From Mycobacterium sp. D16Q13 (GTDB lineage: Bacteria; Actinomycetota; Actinomycetes; Mycobacteriales; Mycobacteriaceae): a stretch of DNA of 64,000 bases. Position numbers and translations under genes: made by a program. Positions 17,940 through 26,147 of this stretch are shown in pieces. The notes beneath the pieces are model-generated. The model searched no databases. It saw only the letters and a list, made by a program, of their open reading frames with translations, and was not told the origin of the DNA. Each line of letters starts with the position of its first letter. Position 1 is the stretch's first letter. The stretch is taken from NCBI RefSeq assembly GCF_002013375.1, contig NZ_MAEW01000007.1, forward strand, positions 62,001 to 126,000, read 5' to 3'.

Positions 17940-18991
17940 CCGGTGGCCTTCTTGTAGATCTTGGTGATGCTGCCGTTTTCCTTGTCGAACAACGCCGGGT
18001 CAACTGTCTTCCAGCCGCCCAGTTCGGCGATGGTCCACAGCTTCTCAGGTGTCGGGAAGTCCTTGGCGAATTCTGCCGTAACGGCTGGATCGACGGGACG
18101 GAAACCAGCCTCAGCCCAGAGCTTCTGCGCCTCCGGGGTGTACAGGAAGTTCTTCAGGGCGTTCACCTTGTCCAGGTGCGCGCTGCCCTTGACGACGGCA
18201 ACCGGGTTCTCGATCTTGAACGTCTGCGGCGGATTGACGTGCTCGACATCCTTGCCCTGACGCTCGACGTTGATCGCCTCGTTCTCGTAACTGATCAGCA
18301 CGTCACCGCTGCCCTGCAGGAACACGTCAGTGGCCTCGCGCCCGGAACCGGGGCGCTGCTTGATGTGCTCGCCGACGAGCTTGCTGACGTAGTCGATGCC
18401 CGCCTGGTCATCGCGGCCACCGTTGCTCTTGGCCGCATACGGCGCCAACAGGTTCCACTTGGCCGAGCCCGAGCTCAACGGGCTGGGGGTGATGACCGTG
18501 ACTCCCGGCTGCAGAAGGTCGTCCCAGTCCTTGATGTTCTTGGGGTTGCCCTTGCGCACGACCAGCGAAACCACCGAACCGAAGGGCACACCCTTCGTGG
18601 CATCGGCATTCCAATCCTCGGAAACCTTGCCCGCCTTGACCAAACGGCTCACGTCGGGCTCCACCGAGAAGTTCACGATATCGGCCGGCTTGCCGTCGAC
18701 GACAGCCCGGGACTGATCGCCGGACGCGCCATAGGAGGTAGTGACCGCAACACCCTTGCCCTCGGCGGTGTTCGCGAATGCCGGGATGATCTTCTTCCAG
18801 CCGGGCTCCGGCACGGCATAGGCGACGAGCGTCAAGGTGGTGTCGGCATCGGAGTGCGACTCGCCACCGGCGACATCACTGGATCCTCCACCGCAGGCGG
18901 CGAGAACTGTTGCCGCTGTGGCAAGAACTCCGATGTGGCGCCACCGGCGGGCGCCTACCGTCTTCGCGATGTTGATCCTGGAGCCGAGCAT
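17936..18991 (-). CDS. subI: Sulfate-binding lipoprotein SubI
   Basis: The 351-residue extracellular substrate-binding protein of the sulfate importer. After an Arg-rich N-region it has a hydrophobic stretch and the lipobox LAAC near residues 30-33, so it should be lipid-anchored. Family motifs are present (TTSYGASGDQSRAV, DIVNFSVEPDVSRLV). A GAAAGG ribosome-binding site precedes ATG 18991. It is the first structural gene of the operon, 133 bases after a Cys leader peptide. Confidence 0.95.
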   Translation of the reverse strand: MLGSRINIAKTVGARRWRHIGVLATAATVLAACGGGSSDVAGGESHSDADTTLTLVAYAVPEPGWKKIIPAFANTAEGKGVAVTTSYGASGDQSRAVVDGKPADIVNFSVEPDVSRLVKAGKVSEDWNADATKGVPFGSVVSLVVRKGNPKNIKDWDDLLQPGVTVITPSPLSSGSAKWNLLAPYAAKSNGGRDDQAGIDYVSKLVGEHIKQRPGSGREATDVFLQGSGDVLISYENEAINVERQGKDVEHVNPPQTFKIENPVAVVKGSAHLDKVNALKNFLYTPEAQKLWAEAGFRPVDPAVTAEFAKDFPTPEKLWTIAELGGWKTVDPALFDKENGSITKIYKKATG

Positions 18992-19124
18992 GCGATGCCT
19001 TTCGTGGGATGACGATTACCTGGGACGGATATCTCATGGAATCCCGTGACGACAGAAAGGCAGCGAAACAGCCAGTGGGCTTCGAACTAGCCGCTACCGA
19101 CACCAAACCGCGGACGGGATGGGT

Positions 19125-19220
19125 CTAGCGACAACAGTGAACGTCTGCGACCGCGCATGTACCGACCGCAATGAGCGCCAGGATGTGGCGCACGCGGATA
19201 ACCGGGGCGGCGGAATGCAT
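19125..19220 (-). CDS. Leaderless cysteine-containing leader peptide before subI
   Basis: A 31-codon ORF from ATG 19220 to TAG 19125-19127. Cys codons fall at positions 22, 29 and 30, the last pair (HCCR) immediately before the stop. It shares R-x-RHI with the leader before nirA. A TANNNT -10 (19228-19233) lies seven bases before the ATG, so translation should be leaderless. It probably controls the sulfate transporter through Cys-tRNA supply, as shown for polycysteine leader ORFs in other mycobacteria. Confidence 0.8.
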   Translation of the reverse strand: MHSAAPVIRVRHILALIAVGTCAVADVHCCR

Positions 19221-19227
19221 GAGCGGA

Positions 19228-19233
19228 AGCGTA
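19228..19233 (-). promoter_or_regulatory. -10 element TACGCT of the subI operon
   Basis: TACGCT on the minus strand, followed by seven bases and then the ATG of the leader ORF. The spacing implies transcription starting at the ATG. No convincing -35 was seen. Confidence 0.6.
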
Positions 19234-19304
19234 GCAGAGCTCTTTGACGCCGTCTTTACGGCCGAACCGGCAGGTAGAAGCATTATTACGTCAACAGCCA
19301 GTAA

Positions 19305-19391
19305 CTACCGGCTCAACAGCCAGGCGACTATCACCAGAATGGCCAGCGCAATCAGCGCCAACGTGACGCGCGACTGCGGCAAACCGCTCAT
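19305..19391 (-). CDS. Possible 28-aa single-helix membrane peptide
   Basis: ATG 19391 overlaps the stop of the 86-aa gene upstream (ATGA). The product is MSGLPQSR, then one hydrophobic helix of about 18 residues (VTLALIALAILVIVAWLL), then SR and stop. The overlap and the clean membrane segment favour a real, translationally coupled small protein, but no homologue can be cited. It ends 72 bases before the subI promoter. Confidence 0.5.
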   Translation of the reverse strand: MSGLPQSRVTLALIALAILVIVAWLLSR

Positions 19392-19648
19392 GGGAGGTCC
19401 ACCGGGGTGGCCGCGGCTACCCGATTTTCCATGAAGTGGCGGCGCGCCGCCTGATAGCACCGGCCGAGCCGATTCGCCGCGCTGAGCAGCAGAAACAAGA
19501 CCTTGTCACCGGCCACGGCCATCGCGTACGCCAAGACCAATACAACCGGCATCACGATGATCGTTTGAAGGATGAACCCGCGTCCGCTGAGCCACAGCTC
19601 CACGCCATCCCACCAACTCAGGAGGCCGATCACGCTGTCGCTGTTCAC
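19388..19648 (-). CDS. Small membrane protein, 86 aa
   Basis: Start GTG at 19648. A single long hydrophobic segment (FILQTIIVMPVVLVLAYAMAVA, about residues 25-46) is flanked by Trp-rich WWDGVELWL and by a basic tail (RLGRCYQAARRHFMENR). The position upstream of subI is like that of the small membrane protein Rv2401A in M. tuberculosis; equivalence is likely but unproven. It diverges from the exported-protein operon that begins at 19709. Function unknown. Confidence 0.7.
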   Translation of the reverse strand: MNSDSVIGLLSWWDGVELWLSGRGFILQTIIVMPVVLVLAYAMAVAGDKVLFLLLSAANRLGRCYQAARRHFMENRVAAATPVDLP

Positions 19649-19708
19649 GCGGGCCAGTTTAGGCGGACCATCCCGCGGCCCGTCCGGCGCAGGGCAGACT
19701 GGACACCG

Positions 19709-21259
19709 ATGAGCGATTTGCGCGCGATGTGCCTGTTCCTGGTGCTCGCATTCTCCGCACTGTTCAGCGGGGCCCCCGTCGCGGCGGCGGATTCGGCCGC
19801 AGCGGGCGCTGATGTGCAGGTGGCGCTGAGTCTGGGCGAGCGTGAACTCACCGTGGTGGCCCGCCGGGTAACCAGCATTCCCGGCCCGCTGCGCGTCGAC
19901 GTGATCACCCACCGCGGTACCGCGGCCGGCCCGCTCCGGGCGCAGATCGTGCCCACCGGCGCCAGCACCGATGACTATCAACCCGTTCCGGGGGTCCCCA
20001 CCTCGACGGCGATGGTGGTCCTCGGTGAGAAGCCCGGCCCGTACGGTGCGACGCTCGATGTCGACCGCACGGGGCCCACCGACCTGACGATCAGCGACGG
20101 TGTGCACACCGCCCGGATCCCGCTGGTCCTCATCGGTCAGGCGACGTCACCACCTGAACGAGTGGCCTATCTGGGTCTGGCCGCCACGGGGCTGCTTCTG
20201 GTCGTCTCACTCGTGGTGGCGACCCGGGTCCGTCGTGGTGTGTGGATCGCGGTGCCGGTGACCGCCACGGTGACGGCCCTCGCGGTCGCCATCACCGGCG
20301 CGGTGCTGTCCATATCGGCGCCGCCGCCGCCCGAGCCTGGCCCGCAACGGGACCCGACCGTCGAGAACACCGCCAACCCCTACCGGCTGGATCGTCCCGC
20401 CGTCACCGACTACTCCCGGCCTTCGGCCGCGCTCATCGCCGAACAGTCCGAGCTGGATTCGGATCGCGCGACGGACATCTACTTCTCACTCATCGACACG
20501 GCGACCGGTCTTCCCGCTGATGACCTGGTCATCCACGACAGCGCGTTGATCCACCTGCTGGTGGTGGCCCCGGACGGGCGGCTATCCCATCTGCATCCGA
20601 TAAGGGTTGCACCGGGCCGCTATTCGGTACCTCTCTTGCCCGCGGTCGCGGGCCGGTACGCGGTCTCGGCCGAGTTCGTGCGACGTGGCGGCGGCGTGCA
20701 GACGGTGCGCTTGCCGGGTGGACTCACGGCGCGTGGCGGGAAGCCCGCACCGCCGGCAGCATTCGACGGACCCGGGATGCGCATGATCGACGGGCTGCAC
20801 GTGCACGTGAGCGCCACCGGCCTGCGTGCGGGGCGGCCGACGACGCTCTCCGCCACGGTCGGGGCCGACCCGGTCCTGCAGCCGTGGCTGGGCATGCTCG
20901 GTCATCTGGTGATCGCCGGACCGATTCCCCGCGACACCTCCGCGAGCGATCTCGGCGCTGCGGTGCAGGATTCAGCGGTCTGGGCCCACGCTCATTCCAT
21001 GGGCGGCCACGGCGGCACCAACATGCCCGGCATGGAGCACAGCGCCGGCCACTCGCCCAGTCACGACGATTCGATGCCACCCATGGTGGGGTCCCCACCA
21101 CTCAACGGTGACAGTCCTCCCGACGAGACGGTGGCCGCCTTTGGGCCCGATGTACCGTTCACCTTCACATTCCCCAAGCCGGGCCGGTACCTCGCCTGGA
21201 TTCAGGCACAGCGTGACTATCGGGTGCTGACAATCCCGGTACGACTGGACATCTCATGA
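19709..21259 (+). CDS. Exported membrane protein with His/Met-rich region (module 1)
   Basis: A 516-residue protein: signal peptide (cut near AAA/DS, about 27), an extracellular domain, two membrane helices (about 150-172 and 185-210), and a second extracellular part. Residues 425-460 hold a His/Met/Gly-rich run (HAHSMGGHGG, MPGMEH), as in copper-binding proteins of the CopB/PcoB type, though the sequence is not a known copper family. The last 60 residues look like a YtkA-type beta domain. ATG 19709 is chosen because it opens the signal peptide; the frame extends to 19436 without coding sense. Function unknown. Confidence 0.8.
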   Translation: MSDLRAMCLFLVLAFSALFSGAPVAAADSAAAGADVQVALSLGERELTVVARRVTSIPGPLRVDVITHRGTAAGPLRAQIVPTGASTDDYQPVPGVPTSTAMVVLGEKPGPYGATLDVDRTGPTDLTISDGVHTARIPLVLIGQATSPPERVAYLGLAATGLLLVVSLVVATRVRRGVWIAVPVTATVTALAVAITGAVLSISAPPPPEPGPQRDPTVENTANPYRLDRPAVTDYSRPSAALIAEQSELDSDRATDIYFSLIDTATGLPADDLVIHDSALIHLLVVAPDGRLSHLHPIRVAPGRYSVPLLPAVAGRYAVSAEFVRRGGGVQTVRLPGGLTARGGKPAPPAAFDGPGMRMIDGLHVHVSATGLRAGRPTTLSATVGADPVLQPWLGMLGHLVIAGPIPRDTSASDLGAAVQDSAVWAHAHSMGGHGGTNMPGMEHSAGHSPSHDDSMPPMVGSPPLNGDSPPDETVAAFGPDVPFTFTFPKPGRYLAWIQAQRDYRVLTIPVRLDIS

Positions 21260-21669
21260 CACGTCAGGTGTGGGCGGGGCTCGCGGTAATAGTTGCCGCG
21301 GTGTTGGGATTGGCATGGATTGCCTGGCCCAGCGCACCCCAGGCCGTCACCCTCTACTCCGGTACCGAGCACTACGTCGTCACGGTGACCGTCGACGATC
21401 CCCGCGTTGGGATCACCGCGCTGGAGCTCGCCGTCGCCAGCAGGGAAGATGGCAACCTTCCTGAATCCGAATCGGTGTCAGTCGAATTGGTGATGCCCCT
21501 GATGGGCCACGCCATGCCACCGCTGCGCGAGGTGGTGTCCTGCCGGACGAAATTCGACCAGGTGATGCTGTCCATGGCCGGGCCCTGGGACATCGTCGTG
21601 ACCGTCACGCCGCCATCGGGTGATCCGGATGAACGCACGACAATGCCACTATGGGTGAGTGGAGGTTGA
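21256..21669 (+). CDS. FixH/YtkA-like anchored protein (module 1)
   Basis: A 137-residue protein with an N-terminal membrane anchor (about residues 6-24) and one extracellular beta domain that ends MAGPWDIVVTVTPP. The G-H-x-MP pattern (MPLMGHAMPP) is typical of YtkA/FixH-like domains that accompany copper or respiratory genes. ATG 21256 overlaps the previous stop by four bases. A role in metal delivery is inference. Confidence 0.75.
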   Translation: MTRQVWAGLAVIVAAVLGLAWIAWPSAPQAVTLYSGTEHYVVTVTVDDPRVGITALELAVASREDGNLPESESVSVELVMPLMGHAMPPLREVVSCRTKFDQVMLSMAGPWDIVVTVTPPSGDPDERTTMPLWVSGG

Positions 21670-21670
21670 G

Positions 21671-22828
21671 ATGGGCCCCGAGACAAGCACCGTGAGCGCC
21701 GGTGCCCAGCAGGCGCCGCGAGTTACCCGCGCCACCGTCGAGAAGTACGCGCCGCTCGGAGCGTACGGAGTACTGCTGGGCAGCGTTGTGGGTGCGGTGG
21801 GGACCACCTGGGACGTGGAATGGCATGACGATGTGGGCCCCGATACGTTCTTCACGTTACCGCACCTGTTCCTGTATTCCGGCAGTGCGATCAGTGGAAT
21901 CACCAGCCTCGTCATGGTTTTGATGGTCACGGCCGCTCAGCGCGCGGGCGAAGCGGTACCGCGCTGGGTGGGCGGTGTGCCGATTCGCGTGTTCGGCGGC
22001 AGATTCACCGCACCCCTGGGCTTCCTGCTCTCCGGCTGTGGCGCCGCGTCATTTCTCATGTATGGGCTGTTGGATCTGTGGTGGCACACGGTCTACGGGT
22101 TCGACGCGGTCCTGGCCTCGCCCCCTCATTTCGCACTGTTCGTATCCGGGACGGTCACCGACCTCGGCAGTGTCGTCACCTTCGCGGCAGCACGCCGATT
22201 CCGCTGGGGTGCGGTCGGATTGATGACGCAGGCGTCTCTGGTGGCGGCGATGACCGCCATTCCGTTCACCGCACTGTTCCTCTTCAAGTTCGACTTCAAC
22301 CCGATTTCTCTCGGCTCGGCGTTCATCGTTCCGCTCGTGCTGCTGCTCATCGCGGGCGTGTTGCGGTCAACGCTGGCACCGCTCGGCGTCGCGGCGATCA
22401 TGGGCGCGATTCAGGCCATCTTCTGGTGGTTCTCCCCTTGGGCCGCACACGAATACGCCGCAGCGGTGGGACTGCCGCTACGCGATGACCTATGGGGCGG
22501 CCCACCCACGATCCCGGGAATGATGCCGGTGTTTCTCGCGGTCTTCGCCGCGCTCGCCACGGGGCTGCTGTCTCTGGCACGTGATCGCACATGGCAACGG
22601 TGGCCGATGACCGCCATCGGTGCGATTCTGGGATCGGTCGCGGGCACGGGATATCTGCTGCAGGGAGCGATGCTGTATCGCCAGGGCTCCGAAACGGTGA
22701 GCAGCTACGTCACCGTCGGCCTGGCGGGTCTGGTGCTGGGTGCGATCGCCGGATTCCTGGCACAACGCATCGCACTGATGTTGCGGATGCCCGGAAACGC
22801 CGTCGACACTGCGGAGACCATCGCGTGA
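21671..22828 (+). CDS. Polytopic membrane protein with duplicated D-x2-W-H motif (module 1)
   Basis: A 385-residue protein with about ten membrane helices. Two copies of one motif are present: D48-x2-W51-H52-x3-G56-x-D58-x5-P64-H65 and D135-x2-W138-H139-x3-G143-x-D145-x6-P152-H153. Each lies at the end of one helix and the start of the next, so the His and Asp side chains may form a metal or heme site. The same duplicated motif is found in the 636-aa protein at 38633. GGAGG precedes ATG 21671. I know no characterised homologue. Confidence 0.8.
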   Translation: MGPETSTVSAGAQQAPRVTRATVEKYAPLGAYGVLLGSVVGAVGTTWDVEWHDDVGPDTFFTLPHLFLYSGSAISGITSLVMVLMVTAAQRAGEAVPRWVGGVPIRVFGGRFTAPLGFLLSGCGAASFLMYGLLDLWWHTVYGFDAVLASPPHFALFVSGTVTDLGSVVTFAAARRFRWGAVGLMTQASLVAAMTAIPFTALFLFKFDFNPISLGSAFIVPLVLLLIAGVLRSTLAPLGVAAIMGAIQAIFWWFSPWAAHEYAAAVGLPLRDDLWGGPPTIPGMMPVFLAVFAALATGLLSLARDRTWQRWPMTAIGAILGSVAGTGYLLQGAMLYRQGSETVSSYVTVGLAGLVLGAIAGFLAQRIALMLRMPGNAVDTAETIA

Positions 22829-23346
22829 GACACACCCGAATCATGTTGTCGCTCTTAACCGTCATCGGCTTATCCCTCGGGCTCAGCACTCCCGCCCACG
22901 CCTATGCGCCGGTGAATGTGGTGCATACCGAACAGGTGACGGCAGGCCCGTATCCGGTGACTGTCGGGTTCTCGACGTGGCCGCTGCGCGCCATGCAATC
23001 ACTGGATTTCACGTTCATTCCCGTTGACGGGATCACCGGAAAGTCGGGCACCCTGACCATCGTGTCGCCCGACGGCCAGCTGGGGCGTGCCGAACCGCTG
23101 GCGCGCCACCCACGCAAGCGTGAGGTCTGGGGTTTGGACGTCCGGGCGCTGCAGGAAGAGGGGCACTACCAGTTCATCTTCGATATCGCCGGACCGCAGG
23201 GGCCCGGGAAGGGCACACTCAACCTGGACGTGCTGCCCCAGCCCGGGCCGCCGCTGGCGTTGAGTTGGACGCTGTCGTTGATACCCGTGTTCGCGTTGGC
23301 CGGGGTCTTGATCGTGGCGTGGAGGAGGACTCGTGACCAAACCTGA
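22825..23346 (+). CDS. Exported protein with C-terminal anchor (module 1)
   Basis: A 173-residue protein: signal peptide ending in a PAHAYA site (about residue 24), a beta-rich domain of about 115 residues (YPVTVGFSTWPLRAMQSLDF...GPGKGTLNLDV), and a C-terminal helix with an RRTR stop signal. It looks like a CopC/YtkA-type domain held on the outer face of the membrane. GTG 22825 overlaps the previous stop; ATG 22843 is an alternative start. It overlaps the next gene by 14 bases. Confidence 0.75.
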   Translation: MRHTRIMLSLLTVIGLSLGLSTPAHAYAPVNVVHTEQVTAGPYPVTVGFSTWPLRAMQSLDFTFIPVDGITGKSGTLTIVSPDGQLGRAEPLARHPRKREVWGLDVRALQEEGHYQFIFDIAGPQGPGKGTLNLDVLPQPGPPLALSWTLSLIPVFALAGVLIVAWRRTRDQT

Positions 23347-24586
23347 GCTGTCGCAAAGCACCACATGTGCCGTCGCCGGTGGGGGACCGGCCGGGATGAT
23401 GTTGGCGCTACTACTCGCACGCGCCGGCGTCAACGTCACCGTGCTGGAGAAGCATCCCGATTTCCTGCGGGACTTTCGCGGGGACACCGTGCATGCCAGC
23501 ACGCTCAACCTGCTCGACGAGCTGGGGCTCGGTGCGAAGTTCGCGGCCATGTCGCACAACCTGGTTCAGCAGGTAACGGTGGACCTGGGCGAGCAGACGT
23601 ATCGGCTGGGCGATCTCAATCGGCTTCCCGGACCGCACAAACACATCGCGATGGCACCCCAATGGGACTTCCTGGAAATGCTGGCGAGTGCCGCGGAGCT
23701 CGAACCCACCTTCCGGCTGCTGCGCAGCACGGAAGTCACCGGGCTGCTACGAGCGGGCGACCGCATCACCGGTGTTGAATACCGCACCGCCGCAGGAGAA
23801 ACCGGCCAGCTCAAGGCGGACCTCACCGTCGCCTGCGATGGCCGTGGCTCGGTGCTTCGTGCCGCAGCCGGAATGCGGCCGCGACAGTTCGGTGTTCCGA
23901 TCGATGTCTGGTGGTTCCGCCTCCCCAAGCATTCCGATGACCCGCAGGGGCCGCGCGCACGGGTCGGCGCCAACCGATTCATGGTGATGCTCGATCGCGG
24001 CGACTACTTTCAATGCGGCTACCTCATCGGCAAGGGCACCGACTCGCAGATGCGCAGCGGCGATGTGCAGGTACTCCGGGACAGGATCGCCGAAATGGTG
24101 CCCTGGCTGGCCGACCGCACCGATGCCATCACCAGCTGGGATGACGTGAAACTGCTTGATGTGCAGCTCAATAGGCTCCGCAAGTGGTACCGGGAGGGGC
24201 TGCTGTTCATCGGCGATGCCGCGCACGCCATGTCTCCGGTCGGCGGCGTCGGCATCAACCTCGCCATCGCCGACGCCGTGGCCACCGCACGCATCCTCGC
24301 CGAGCCGTTGCGTCAGGGAACGCTCACGACCGCCGACCTTCGCAAGGTACAGGTGCGCCGATGGGGACCGACCGCCCTGATCCAGCGGGTGCAGCGGGCC
24401 GTACACCGACGGGTGTTCTCGGCGGTGGACTCCACGACCACCGTCACCCCGAGCACCAAAATCGCGTCGGTGCTGTCGGTGGCCACCAAGTACCCATGGT
24501 TACAGGCGATTCCGGCCTATGGCGTGGCGATCGGACCGCTACCCGAGCACGCGCCCGATTTCGCACGCCGCTTTCCTACGGGCTGA
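23333..24586 (+). CDS. FAD-dependent monooxygenase, PHBH fold
   Basis: A 417-residue flavoprotein of the aromatic-ring hydroxylase type. The FAD/NADH-binding GGGPAGMMLALLLARAG opens the protein, a DG region follows (VACDGRGSVLR), and GDAAHAMSPVGGVGINLAIADA closes the ribityl site. AGGAGG precedes GTG 23333. It ends a cotranscribed group with four membrane or exported proteins, an unusual setting for a soluble hydroxylase. The substrate is unknown. Its end overlaps the convergent lipoprotein gene by 11 bases. Confidence 0.9.
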   Translation: MTKPELSQSTTCAVAGGGPAGMMLALLLARAGVNVTVLEKHPDFLRDFRGDTVHASTLNLLDELGLGAKFAAMSHNLVQQVTVDLGEQTYRLGDLNRLPGPHKHIAMAPQWDFLEMLASAAELEPTFRLLRSTEVTGLLRAGDRITGVEYRTAAGETGQLKADLTVACDGRGSVLRAAAGMRPRQFGVPIDVWWFRLPKHSDDPQGPRARVGANRFMVMLDRGDYFQCGYLIGKGTDSQMRSGDVQVLRDRIAEMVPWLADRTDAITSWDDVKLLDVQLNRLRKWYREGLLFIGDAAHAMSPVGGVGINLAIADAVATARILAEPLRQGTLTTADLRKVQVRRWGPTALIQRVQRAVHRRVFSAVDSTTTVTPSTKIASVLSVATKYPWLQAIPAYGVAIGPLPEHAPDFARRFPTG

Positions 24587-25364
24587 GCACCTTCTGCATC
24601 CCGGGCGCGACCCGGTCACGAATCTTCTCCCATGGCACGGTAACGGGCACAAAGTCTCCCGCGACGTGCGGGACGGAGACGTAGAAGGTCAGCCCGTTGG
24701 GCACGGGTAGCCAGTGCAGGAACTGCTCGGACTTCATGTCCCCCGCTGCCTTGATGCGATCTGGTGGCCCCAGCTCCTGTGCCAACGTGCGCAATTGCTC
24801 GCGAGCCGCACCCTGGTCCGCGAAGACGTCACCGAACATGATCGGCTGCGCCGTATCGGTGTTGATGGTGATGGTTGCCACCGTATTACTGGGATACGGT
24901 CCACCGCTGTTCGCGAGGAACACAGCGGCTCCCGACAACACATGCGGGCCAATGAAGGAGACCCGACTCGATTCCCGTGGCTGCAGCTGCCCATCGCCTA
25001 TTGTCGCGGGCTTCGTATTCTTCGGATCGTCCAGGATCCGCACCACATCCTTGAGCGCCGTGCGCATGCCGTCGTTGAATCTGTCCCGAGCGCCGGCCTT
25101 ATCGCCGGTGACTTGAGGCAGTTTGACGTTGTAGTCAACCTTCCCCTGCTTGCCGGCCTCCTGCTCCAGCGTTGGGTTGAAGCCAAAGGCGGGCTTCGCG
25201 GTCGGCGGTGCTTGCGCCGGGGTAAGGGACACAGCCGGTTTGGCCGGTGTTGTGCTGGTGGACGGCGGGGCTTCCGAGGGCTGCGCGGGTTGTTCCGGTG
25301 GTTTGAGACATCCGGCGACAGCACCACACATCAACACCAGCATCACCACAAGACGCGACTTCAC
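24576..25364 (-). CDS. Lipoprotein with DUF3298/RsiV-like domain, copy B
   Basis: A 262-residue lipoprotein from GTG 25364 (GTG 25370 and TTG 25379 are alternatives). The lipobox AVAGC is followed by a Pro/Thr linker of about 40 residues and then a conserved domain with QVTGDKAGARDRFNDGMR, IGPHVLSGAA and ITINTDTAQPIMFGD. It resembles RsiV/DUF3298 domains. Its start is 16 bases downstream of a close paralogue. The position matches lppR (Rv2403c) in M. tuberculosis, which I could not confirm by sequence. Function unknown. Confidence 0.82.
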   Translation of the reverse strand: MKSRLVVMLVLMCGAVAGCLKPPEQPAQPSEAPPSTSTTPAKPAVSLTPAQAPPTAKPAFGFNPTLEQEAGKQGKVDYNVKLPQVTGDKAGARDRFNDGMRTALKDVVRILDDPKNTKPATIGDGQLQPRESSRVSFIGPHVLSGAAVFLANSGGPYPSNTVATITINTDTAQPIMFGDVFADQGAAREQLRTLAQELGPPDRIKAAGDMKSEQFLHWLPVPNGLTFYVSVPHVAGDFVPVTVPWEKIRDRVAPGMQKVLSP

Positions 25365-25379
25365 AAGCACAGCCCCCAA

Positions 25380-26147
25380 CTATTGACTCAGTATCGGCAG
25401 AATCTCAGGCGCCACCTGATCGCGGATCCTCTCCCACGGCACGGTAATCGGAACAAAATCACCGGCGGCATGCGACACGGGCACGTAGAACCGCAACCCC
25501 GTCGGTGCCGGTACCCACTGCTCAAGTCGCCCGTTGACGTTCCCCTGGCGCACCCGTCCGGTCGGATCGAGATCGGGTAATACCTGCCTCAGCCGTTCGA
25601 GGGCCGCGTACTGGTTGGGGAACAGGTCGTCATAGGTGATGGGCTGGGCGGTATCGCCATTGATCACGGTGGTCGACACTGATTGGTTGGGGTGTGCACC
25701 GCCGGCGTACCAGAGATACACCTGGATGCCGGCGACTACGTGCGGCCCGATCATGGCGACACCGGTGGCCTCCAGGCCAGGCCCGACATCACCATTACCG
25801 ATCGACACCTGCTGGCTGTTGCCGGGACCGGGCAACGCCTCGATCAATTCCCGCAGCGCGGCGCGCGTGCCTTCGTTGAATCGATCACGAACCGCGGGTA
25901 CTCCACCGGACAGCTGCGGCACCTGCACGTCGTAGGTGACCAGACCTTCGGCACCCTTGACCGTTTCCGAGAGGGGTGTGTACCCAAAGGCCGGGGCGGT
26001 GTTCACCGCAGAGCCCGACGACGTTGTTCCCGAGGAGGACTCCGTCGTGGTGGACGTCTGCTCGGCGTGGTCGGTGGTGCGGCCGCAACCAGCTGCGATC
26101 ACACACATCATCACCACGACCGCGGCGGTGCCGCCCCGGGCCCTCAC
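25380..26147 (-). CDS. Lipoprotein with DUF3298/RsiV-like domain, copy A
   Basis: A 255-residue lipoprotein with lipobox IAAGC and a Ser/Thr-rich linker. The C-terminal domain parallels copy B: YDVQVPQLSGGVPAVRDRFNEGTRAALRE, MIGPHVVAGIQVYLWYAGG, and SHAAGDFVPITVPWERIRDQVAPE, against PHVAGDFVPVTVPWEKIRDRVAPG in copy B. The two are tandem duplicates that have since diverged. GTG 26147 overlaps the stop of the GH15 gene by four bases, so the three genes are probably one unit. Confidence 0.82.
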   Translation of the reverse strand: MRARGGTAAVVVMMCVIAAGCGRTTDHAEQTSTTTESSSGTTSSGSAVNTAPAFGYTPLSETVKGAEGLVTYDVQVPQLSGGVPAVRDRFNEGTRAALRELIEALPGPGNSQQVSIGNGDVGPGLEATGVAMIGPHVVAGIQVYLWYAGGAHPNQSVSTTVINGDTAQPITYDDLFPNQYAALERLRQVLPDLDPTGRVRQGNVNGRLEQWVPAPTGLRFYVPVSHAAGDFVPITVPWERIRDQVAPEILPILSQ

